Assembly (NCBI GenBank): GCA_000226015.1 | Contig: JH153308.1 | Span: 3,289 to 45,212, forward strand | Direction of reading: 5' to 3' | Length of the DNA stretch: 41,924 bases | Source: Mnemiopsis leidyi | Taxonomy: Eukaryota > Ctenophora > Tentaculata > Lobata > Bolinopsidae | In this document: piece after piece, positions 22,813 to 33,400 of the stretch | How the letters are laid out: every line of letters starts with the position of its first letter | Numbering within the stretch: the first letter of the stretch is position 1 | Notes under the pieces: model-generated | Told to the model about the DNA's origin: nothing | The model's database searches: none | The model's input: only the letters and a program-made list of their open reading frames with translations | Program-made: the position numbers and the translations under genes

Positions 22813-25800
22813 ATGCGCTGGTTCCTCATCACTTTATTGCTACATACTGGACTATCCGAACCTAATTCTAATCCGGGTTTTCGTTTCCAAGTTACTCAGA
22901 AGGGAATCAATTATCGTGAGTTCTTCACCTAAGTTTTCATTCCACGCATCTCGTTATGTGCGTGCGTTGCTGAATAGAATATCAGTCTAAATAGAATATC
23001 AGTCTAAATTTGAACCTTGTATTTTATGAACTGCAGTCGACAGTGGTGCACTAATATTTTGAAATGTTTATTTTTCAATAGTTCGTGACGTCCTGGTGCC
23101 GGTTGTGACTGATGCGATAAAAACAGCTGAGATACCAACAATTAACCAGAGGGTCGACACTCCCATAGGTCACATTACGTTCGAACTTTCCAGGTATGAA
23201 TGGATTATAGCAAGCTAGATATATGAGTTTAAAAGTAGGAAGGCAACATACTTATCTCAAATTTTTCTGATCAATTACACGCTAAGGCATTCAAGAATTA
23301 AATTTGCGTTAAAATTGTTTACTGTTTAAGGCACTATAGTTTTATGTTGTTTTCAATGTTTTAAAAATCTTGAAAAATTGCAATTTTTCGTAGGCCTATG
23401 TACGTCAAGATATATGTAGTCAGTAACCAGATTGCTGTTTCAGTATAAGGATAACGAATGTCGACATCTCACACACATCTGTAAAACTGGACTCACCTTC
23501 AAATGCAATAGCTGCTATCAGCAATGCTAATATAGCCGTACGTTACTTCAAAGACTTTCTCGTTTGGTTAACTCATTGAGTATGATGGATAGTCGGTTAC
23601 CGTAACTTCAATTATATCGTAAAAACAAATGCAATGATGTTAGGTATCACCTCTTGATTACGTGGGTATCACCTTATTAATTATTCAAGCTCGGAGGAAC
23701 TACTTGATGGAATTTGATTTGAACATTTTCTCAGCTTAACGCAAACTGGCACTACCGAGAGGACTCCTGGCCTCACATTAGTGATGGCGGATCTGTCGAC
23801 GTTAGTGCTTCTCAGATTTCCGTCAACCTCAACCTGGCCATTGGTTTGTTATCTTTGTCTATCATTTGTTGTTTGATTTGATAACGATGCTGTCTCGTAT
23901 CAATGATCCATCCAGCAATAGAATATAAATATTTGCAATAGTAGAAATGATAATTTACCACAACTTGCCACACATCCTGAACCACACACCCGCAGGTACA
24001 ACAAACAAAGGCGAGCCTCACGTCACCGCCAAATCTTGCTCCTTTGGAATAGGTCACCTGGATGTCACCTTCCACGGCGGAGCGAGCTGGCTCTACAATC
24101 TCTTTAGCGACAGCATCGCTGACACTCTTAAGGATGCCATCAAGGACCAGGTTTTTTTCTTAAATTTGTCCTTTATCTCCAATGGTTACTCGTTAACATT
24201 AATTATCGAATCTGGCAAATAGAATTCAAAGATTTTGTTCAGCTTTCCAGCAATCCTACAGGTCTGTCCGCTAGTGACCGATGAAGTTGACAACGATCTG
24301 AACGATGTCTTAAACACTTTGGACCTTCACACTGATATAGATGACAACTGTTACATCGACTACACTCTGGTTCAGCCTCCTTTTGTTATCAAAGATGCTC
24401 TCTTTGTCAATGGAAAAGGTGCGTATTATGAATTTACTGCGAAGTAAATTACTGGAGTTCAATTTGATTTAATGTACCATTTTATTTAATGTACCATTTA
24501 TCTAAAAGCCCTTATTATCTACATTTTCCAATTTCAATGTGCATTCCATTCAAAACTTACAAGGTCTGTGTGGTGTTTTTAAAAAGTCATTACTCATTAT
24601 TTGCCGTATCTTGAGCTTGTTCTCTTTCCAGGAGAGATATTCGACAAAGCACACCCGTCGGAATGTCCGTCTCCAAAACAGGACATGCCGGAAACAGTGG
24701 ACAGTGATAGGATGGTAACTCTCTGGATTACTGAGTACATGTTGAACACTGCTGGATATGCCTACCAGCAGGCTGGATTTCTTCAGTACAACCTTACTAA
24801 CGCAGATGTGAGTCAAATCTTGAGTTTGTATCTTGAGGCTATAATACTTCAAATTGACCCTTCTGGCTTTTAGCCCCTTTTTTTATGAACGTCAGTAAGC
24901 AGAAATCATAAGCAATCTCAAAAAGATGTATCCTTAAAACTTACCAGTAACTATACTTATAATACTTTACAATATTACAGATTCCTGATCAGATCCCCAT
25001 CAAAATGACCACGACATTCTTCAAATACTTCGTTCCCATTTTGTACAAGACGTACCCTGACAAGGAGCTCACACTGTGGTTAATCGTCACTAAACCTGTC
25101 ACTTTCGACGTCAACAAGGCTGGTACGATAATCTACATTTAAAGTTATGAGAAAATTGAATAGTCGACATTAAGAATCCAGAATATCCAAGTCTACCTCA
25201 TGTATTCTGCTTTGATGTGCGAATCAGATGCCGGTTTGCCTAACACGAATTGATGTTGTAGGAGTTAGCGGTCGAGCAGAAGGTACGATAACATGGCTAG
25301 TACACGTTAACGACACCCTTATTCCGGCCTTTACTCTGGATGCTCAGCTGGATCTTTGTGTTAATATAAGTGTACATCTCGGCTCTAAATCTGAAGTCTA
25401 TCTTGACCTCATCACTGTCGAGTAAGTTTGATTTTACGATTCAGCTCGTGTTGTCTGAAGTCTCGTACGAGAACGAGGCTCCAGATTGCCAACCATTATT
25501 TTCACGATTTCGTCTTAATGCATGACAATTTTTAAAATGACCGGGAAACCGTGATTTACGGTTTAATCAGTAGGGCATCCTCTATCTAAATACAGTCAGG
25601 TTGCCCATTCAGCGCAGTGTGTACAGGTGTAACAAATACAATCATTTCTAAACGGTCCAATTTTTCAGACCCTACATCCAGTTTAAGAGTTCGAACATCG
25701 GAAATTTCTCCGTTAAATCTCTTGAGACATTCTTAAAATTTTCTCGAGCTTTGATAGTCCCCTTCGTCAATGCTCTAGTAAAGAACGGAATTCCTCTTCC

Positions 25801-26269
25801 TTCCTTCGACTACGTCTCCTTCACGGGATTCGATTTCAACTTAGAGGATGTAAGTTGAAAGTTGTCAGCAGATGTTCTGTTTTGACTCTGCGCAAAACCG
25901 CAGTCCAGTGCGAATTCGTGTGCGATGTCTATCATCTTCGCTTGTTGCTGAACTTTCGAGTAGTTTTAGGTGCTGAGAAGGTTCATTTGATAGCTGAATT
26001 AACATATCATTCAGCAATCGATCTCAGGGATATGCAAATACATGTACCCAAATTTAAAGTACTATAATATATTGGCTAATCTCAAATTTCAGGGTTACAT
26101 ACAGATACACACAGACATAAAATACGTTCCGGGGACAAGAATCTCAGCAGAAAAGGAATATCACCCTCTGTTAGCTGACGATTTTGAGTGTAAAATCAAA
26201 GACAAGAACGAGTGGGCCAACGTTGTGGCTGACAACATCATTGAGTTCTTCTTGAATGAGATTAACTGA
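22813..26269 (+). CDS. BPI/LBP/PLTP-family lipid-binding protein, gene 1
   Basis: Eleven exons with continuous phases: 22813-22915, 23082-23193, 23444-23537, 23735-23843, 23996-24150, 24262-24418, 24632-24807, 24981-25122, 25262-25421, 25669-25849, 26093-26269, giving 521 aa. The family binds lipopolysaccharide or other lipids with two BPI barrels and acts outside the cell in innate defence or lipid transport. The N-terminus (MRWFLITLLLHTG) is a signal peptide, followed by NPGFRFQVTQKGINYL, matching the BPI start N-P-G-V-V-V-R-I-S-Q-K-G-L-D-Y. GGASWLYNLF matches the G-x-x-W-L family block. C154 and C193 correspond to the conserved barrel disulfide. ITEYMLNTAGYAYQQAGFL matches the start of the second barrel. 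IPLPSFDYVSFTGFDF is the C-terminal block. Which ligand it binds cannot be read from sequence. Confidence 0.93.
25534..25645 (+). repeat. tRNA-type SINE, copy B (fragment in BPI gene 1 intron 9)
   Basis: Contains GACCGGGAAACCGTGATT followed, after a diverged middle, by GTGTACAGGTGTAACAAATA, the 3' landmark of the SINE. It ends 23 bases before exon 10. The same intron of BPI gene 2 holds a longer SINE copy. Confidence 0.6.
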
Positions 26270-27452
26270 TCTTAACAAAAGGACACTGTTCAAAAAAAGG
26301 ACACTGTTTGTTGCAAATCATTTGATGTTTCTTTAAAATCAAGGTTATTTTTGATAGATCAATAAACAGGTATTGGGAAATTTTTGATGCGATAGGCATC
26401 GACTATCGATATTATTGATGTTTTATAATTGTGATGAAATTTTTGACGCGATATTGATATCATTGTTGTTTAATAATTGTGATGAACCTATTTTTATCGT
26501 AACGAATCTATATTTTTTACTAAATGAAGTGATCGTGCATTGTTTTTATTTTTCGTAGTTTTCTTGATTTATTGTGATTTTGTATTTGTTTAAAAATATT
26601 TTTATTCTTTATATTTTGATCATAAGTTACAGTTGTTCATTATAGATTATTTGTCAACCAGATTTGATTACTACATTGTTAGTTATGCCCTTATAATCAA
26701 TTTTTCTTTGTACACCTTCACTTACAATATTCATAAAATTAATGAAAAATTTTTGAAAAATTTAAAAAATACGAAAAATAAAAAAGATGAAAAATTTGAA
26801 AAAAAAATAGAATAATATTTTATTTTTGATGACAAACAATGTATCAGTGTCAAGAAGGACGGTCTTCAGAATTCTTAGATTGGGAGCGGGAAATTTGTCA
26901 TTTGACAGAAGAATGAGCAATCAGATGCAACAAACTCAAGAAAAACTGTCTCGTGTTACAAAAAATACCACTCCATGAATTTTTACGTCTATTGATCACA
27001 CAAACATGTGGCTGATCCTGAATGACGGCAACTTATATTAGGGATAGTGACGCTGTAGTTCATGCTCGATGTGGAATGTGTTATGGACAACGTTTTAATT
27101 TCTTAACGAATGTGAAATTTCAAGATGAGTAGGAACGGTCCTATACAATGTTTCTTAGATCCTGTGTGATCATTATTTTCTGTGATCTTCATTTTCTCTT
27201 CTTATTATGTGACTTTGCCAAAGTTTTGATTTTATTTTAACGGTTTGATTATATGATATGTAGTTATTTGCGATTTTTGACGATTTATATGTAAATCTAG
27301 ATAAAGAAATCTACAGACTGGAGTGTAGCAATTACAGCATTGTTACATCACTCTAGAACTGACCTCTTTGGCTCTTTACAGTGATAATAACATTCATCGT
27401 GAATATTGTATCAGATTTCATATTTAAAACTTGGCTTTTCTCTTGGATCGCT
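26270..27452. other. Intergenic between the two BPI genes
   Basis: Very AT-rich. AATAAA at 26361-26366 is a plausible polyadenylation signal for gene 1. Acceptor-like sites end at 27381 (GGCTCTTTACAG) and 27414 (TATTGTATCAG), 71 and 38 bases before the next start codon. Short A-rich frames near 26633-26815 are composition artefacts. Confidence 0.5.
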
Positions 27453-30400
27453 ATGCTTCTGATGTTTGTTACGCTATGCGCGACTTGCAACGCATTATCA
27501 ATGGATGATAAACCTGGCTTTAAGATTCGAATCAATCAGAAAGGAGTCGAATATGGTATTTACGACCTTTTACTTTAGATATGATCTATGAAGCTGACGA
27601 TTTCGATTGGGAAAGAATAATACAGGCCCAACAATTCTATTATATCCCTTTCTATCTTTAGTGTCTTTTCGTTAGATTCCCATTTAAGAAATGACTACAC
27701 TTTAACTTTCAGTTCGTGGTGTTCTGCTACCAAAGTTGACTGAAGCGATCCGGGCGATGGACATAGAAGACATCGATAAAACAGTAAAGACACCTGTCGG
27801 TCACATGAATGTTCAGTTTTACAAGTAAGAGGCGGGTGTGTGCGTCGGAACTTTGCGCACTTCTTCATGTTGCTATATTGCCAAAATTAAGTATCGCTTG
27901 AAATAACCACGTTATTTTCCTAACGTTTTACAAAATTCCTATACTTTTATCAGTGCGAAGATAACAGGAGTAGACATTTCCCAAACTACCTTGAGATTAG
28001 TCAGTCCTTCTAACTTGGTGATCTCTTTCAACAAGGCAGTCATTGCTGTGAGTTCTCATTAAAGAAGCATCAACATGATCAATCATAACACTTGTCATTT
28101 TAAAAGTTAGTATTTATTAGTTGACCATGTTAAGTATCCTGGGTTCCGATCTTATTTTGCTGTAAATGAAATGATTTTGGAAAAACCAGGCTAGAGCTGA
28201 GTGGCGCTACAGGAGGATCAATTGGCCCCATCTCAATGACCACGGACATGTCAAATTAAATGCTTCCCAGATACAAATCGACTTAAACTTGAGTATTGGT
28301 AAGTTCAAGACTCGAGTTGTATCGTTAAACAGTAAACATGTACATACTTACATGGACGTCAAGTATCAGCTTAAAAATCAAATACCAAAAAGAATAAAAC
28401 ATTTGATTGGATACTTTATCAAAGTTTATCATCGTTGTCACGATGCTGAAATTGTTCTGAAGTTTGCATTGTTTTTAATTAAATCTGTTATAAAGATAAC
28501 CAGGAAGTGTCCTGCAGGAAGGACTGACGAGGGAACACCTAACATCACGTATACAACGTGCACCACCCTGGTTAATGACACAAGTGTGGTGTTCAGCGGT
28601 GGCTACAGCTGGCTCTACAACTTATTCAGTGGAACCCTATCTGCTTCCCTAAAGTCGACACTAGAATCTCAGGTAACTGTCTGCTACCCTAAAGTCGACA
28701 CTTGAATCTCAGGTAACTATCTGCTTCCCTAAAGTCGACACTTGAATCTCAGGTAACTATCTGCTTCCCTAAAGTCGACACTTGAATCTCAGGTAACTAT
28801 CTGCTTCCCTAAAGTCGACACTTGAATCTCAGGTAACTATCTGCTTCCCTAAAGTCGACACTTGAATCTCAGGTAACTATCTGCTTCTCTAAAGTCGACA
28901 CTTGAATCTCAGGTAACTACCTGCTTCCCTAAAGTCGACACTTGACTCTCAGGTAACATTGGACAGTTACACTTTCATTGTGTCGTTCAGGTAACATTGA
29001 CCGAAAACTTTGTTCGTTCTTCGTCATTGATTAACTTTCTGTAAACAATATCTGATAGTTCTTGGTTTGATGTTTATATTTTATAGACTTGCCCAAAGCT
29101 ACAAATACAAGTTGAGAAAACTCTTGACAAAGTGCTCAAGTCACTGGACCTTCACTCTGATATAGACGAGTTCTGTTACATCGACTATTCGCTTGTTCAG
29201 GCACCATCTGTAGTCAACAATGCTTTGATCGCCAGCGGAAAAGGTGTGCTCGAAACAATTTAATCCTTTTTCAAGTCTGATCAAAAAAACATGATCTAAG
29301 CTCTTCACGTCTTCTCAAAAAGGTTTTTTGCATCTACGATATTATCTCTTTCCAGGAGAGATATTCGACAAAGCACACCCGTCGGAATGTCCGTCTCCAA
29401 AACAGGACATGCCGGAAACAGTGGACAGTGATAGGATGGTAACTCTCTGGATTACTGAGTACATGTTGAACACTGCTGGATATGCCTACCAGCAGGCCGG
29501 ATTTCTTCAGTACAACCTTACTAACGCAGATGTGAGTTTTACTTTTGCACTAATTGGATGAGGCCTCCACCCGGCATCCCTGAAGAAAAATCGGGGAGTT
29601 ACTCGGCGTTCCCCCTTTATCTAACTTAAATGTTTCCGTCCTATTGCCTTTTTCGCAGAATGAATCAATTTTTTTTAAGCTCATGGTTAAAATAGACATT
29701 TCGCCCTCAACTTCAGCAAAAAATAACACTAAAGTAGACTTATCAACTTTTAAGTTAACAGTTTCCTAGCTTCCAAGACAATTTGGTGATCCGGTAGATT
29801 CGAATCGTATTTAAAATACTCTGCTTTACAAATCGTTTGTCAAAGATCAGACGGGGTAATCGGACTAAATTACTTACAGACTGAATCACTAACAAATAAC
29901 AATCGCTAACAATAACTACAGTTAGTGTTAGGATTAGGGTTAGGGTTAGGGTAAAGGTTAGTAATTATCAGCGTAAGTGATTAAATCTGACAGTGACTAA
30001 GTCACCAGACTGAATAGCATTGTTTCTAATGTTTTTTTTTCGTTCGACGTGTAAAATGTAATTTTGAAGCTCATGTAGCAGGTGCAGTACTCACGAGGGT
30101 TTCTGCTCCAAGTTCAATAGGTAGCATACGCTTTAGGCTCATATTTCCTGACTTATACCTCTGACGCTGACGAAGTCGGTAATCTAATAATATCATAGAT
30201 AAATCAAACGATTTCTCAGTAATTTCTGGTAAAATTCGATGCGAAAATATCATGAGACGATAGAAATAACAGTCAGATATGACAGTTACAAAACAAGTGG
30301 TTCAGCTCGAAGATACGGTTTACTGACTCTAGTCTATCCATTGATTTTATCGATTTCAGATTCCTGATGATTGCATTATAAAGTTCAAATTGACGACTAC

Positions 30401-33400
30401 ATTTTTTAAGTCATTTCTTCCGGAGCTCTATGATCATTTTCCTGACAAAAATCTCACCATCTGGATTTATGTGAACAAGCCAATCGATTTTGTCATCAAC
30501 AAAGCAGGTAGTGCCGACCGGATTAAATGATTGTTTATACAGTATGATTTGAGGGTCATTGTTACAGTTTGTTTTTCATTGATTGAAATGTATTCTGATG
30601 TCAGATCAAGAGTAACAATAATTCATTGTAAAAAATAAAACAGCTCAAAGATTTCTAGCTACAGTTTTCTCTCAGCACATCAGCACAGCAGTTGTATAAT
30701 GTATATGTATAGTATAAATCAAGTGGGTCCCAAATCCCAATCCCTACCGACCATTTATATTCTCGGATACTCTTGGTTGCCTTTTATAACAACCACTGTG
30801 TCATTATTGACTGAGCGCATATAGTACTATGATATATCGAATAACACTTTTCCCATTCAGGAGTAAGCGGTCGAGCAGAAGGTACGATAACATGGCTAGT
30901 ACACGATAACGACACCCTTATTCCGGCCTTTACTCTGGATGCTCAGCTGGATCTTTGTGTAAATCTAAGTGTACATCTTGGCTCTAAATCTGAAATCTAT
31001 CTTGACCTCATCACTGTCGAGTAAGTTTGCCATGACAGTTTGAATGAGATATGTTTTCATGTGGTTAGTTATGTTTTAATTATGTTATCTACCCCGACCT
31101 CATATGCAGGATGTAGGGGGTTCGATTCCCAGATCCGCCAATCCTAGAGGAGTGCGCTGAGGGCATTTGCCTTTGCAATCTTCTACGGTCGATCGGGAAA
31201 CCGTGATTGAAGGACCGTGATTGAAGGACCGTAATTGAAGGACCGGGAAACCGTGATTGAGTGTTAAATAAGAAGGGACTCCGTTAAAAGATCTAGAATA
31301 TTCCAGGTGCCTTCTATGTACAACTGTGAAGGCCAGGGTACAGGTTTAACAAATAAAAATACAAAATGAGAGCAAATATTCAGTTTGTATAAGAAAATCA
31401 CGTGGTTGTTTGGCTTTCGGAAACATATTTTACAACAAAGAATTTCAGGCCTTACATTCAACTCAAGAAATCGATCATTGGAAACTTCTCTATAAGCAGT
31501 CTACAGGCTTTCCTAAAAATGTCACGTGGTATCATCAAACTATTTGTCAACAATCGAGTTAAGCATGGTATTCCTCTACCCTCAATTGACCACGTCTCGT
31601 TTTCTGGTTTCCAGTTCAACTTGGAAGACGTAAGTTATTTTACATAGAGGTTTAACTTGTTGCTGCTTTTTAGGCGTTGTTTGTATTTTTTGTTATATCA
31701 AGATATTACTATCGCACGGTTGCATGTTATGTACATAAAACATCGGCATCGTACATATCACATTTACCAAAATTGTCAGATTGCTATACTAGAAATAACA
31801 GGATTTTCAATATCACATTTACCAAAATTTTCAGATTGCTATACTACTGCTATAAATTAAAGGATTTGCAACCTTGCACATTTCTGGAGTAGTTACTAAG
31901 ACGTTAAATGTTAATAAAAGCTGTTGTTTGTTACTAAGATGTCCGATAATATAGCTGTTATTTGACTAAGTTAATTGCGCTTTTATGTTATGTGTCTCTA
32001 AGAGAAGTTTCTGAATGTCTTGAAACATTAGAAAGTTTTCTTCTCAGCCAGTTTCGAAAACTCTGCTTTCTCACGAAGTACACAATAGGATTACAAATTG
32101 AACTTGCAGCGAACAGCATCTTGAAGAAGATTTTACCCTTTTCTGTGTTCCATCCATTAATCAACTTTTCCTGAGTCCCGTTTATTGCAAATTTGATGTT
32201 TCTAGCTACGTGTAGCATTGTCAGACTGTTGGATAGTAAAAATATCGCTGAAAGTATAAGGACTGTCTTTGCAGCATCCGCATTGTTGGGAGAAATATTC
32301 ACTGACCCTTGCCGACACAATTGAACGACACATGTGACATTAGATATAATGACAGCCACGAAAAATTCTGCAAACCAGAATGCATCGTCTAACAAGTACG
32401 CAATCTGCCAGGCGTTCAGCTCTTTAGAGTCCAATTCACCTCCCGTGTACAGTAAAGTTAACCCCACTACCGTAGTGTAAAGAAAAAACATGACCATGGA
32501 CACCCAAACAATTTTTCTTTTGATGTGATAAAACGGTGCGGAGATTCTTATTGCCCGGGTAACTGAGATTAGCTCCGTGGTAAAACAGCTGTTCCACAAG
32601 GCAACAATGTAGATGGGTTTCAACTCGCTCGTTAATGTCCATTCTCTAACAGAAGTGATAAGGCATGCTGAGAAGTCCCATATACAAAGAAGTAGAAAGA
32701 GTTTGTTGGTCAGACCCTTCTTTTGGTGCAAGATGAAGAAGGTCAGGGCAAGAAGGTTGCCGACACTGCCAATTGTACACACAATCGGTAGGATAATTTT
32801 ATCCGGTACCATAGTAACTGTAAAGGAAAATTCTTTAGATGGGGGGTATTGAATAAGCATAATGAATACATCATAATACATATATGTAAAGCTGCAAGAT
32901 GTGTATGTCAACATTTTACTGACACCATAGGTCTCACTTTGACTCGTCATATTAAGAAAACGGTTTGGGATTTTCAAATTTAGTAGAGAGGCACAATCAA
33001 AGTAGTCAATCCTGTTTTGACTTATAAGCATAGATTAAAAAATCGGACAAAATTTGGCCATTTTAAGCCCTCAAAATCGGACCTCAACTCAATCAAATCT
33101 TCCAATAAACCATCTACTGTGGGCCGCCGAAGACTTAATTTTACATTCACTCGATAAAATAACGACAAAAACAACTTGATCCTCTCGCAAGGTTTTGTAA
33201 AAACGTGGGAATTGAAATTAACGAGCTAGAAACTCAAGTGGTCATATTTCGAAAGGCATCCTCTCTTAAATTTGCCGGCGAATTTATCCTACACAATAAG
33301 CCACTAGGAGTAGTTGAAAGTTATTGTGATCTTTGCATGATACCTCATCACTGGGAAAGGTCGCACCAGCCTAGACTATTTTAATTAAAAACCAAGGCAA

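Noticed and set aside
24550..24852. Minus-strand 100-codon frame over BPI1 exon 7
   Set aside because: Shadow of a coding exon on the plus strand; the plus-strand protein matches the BPI family and its paralogue.
27381..27452. Upstream extension of BPI gene 2 exon 1
   Set aside because: The frame is open but begins at GTG after an acceptor AG; the ATG at 27453 gives a signal peptide and the same exon length as gene 1.
28641..28960. Possible CRISPR-like direct repeat array
   Set aside because: The 40-base units abut with no spacers, and the first unit is exon sequence of an animal gene.
29934..29952. Telomere-like TTAGGG repeats
   Set aside because: Only about three units inside an intron; no evidence of a telomere or fusion point.
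31119..31129. Possible tRNA gene from the B box GGTTCGATTCC
   Set aside because: No cloverleaf with acceptor and anticodon stems could be drawn; the box belongs to a SINE whose body is repeated elsewhere.
32613..32852. Plus-strand frames across the GPCR gene
   Set aside because: Antisense shadows; the minus-strand frame has seven membrane segments and NPIVY.
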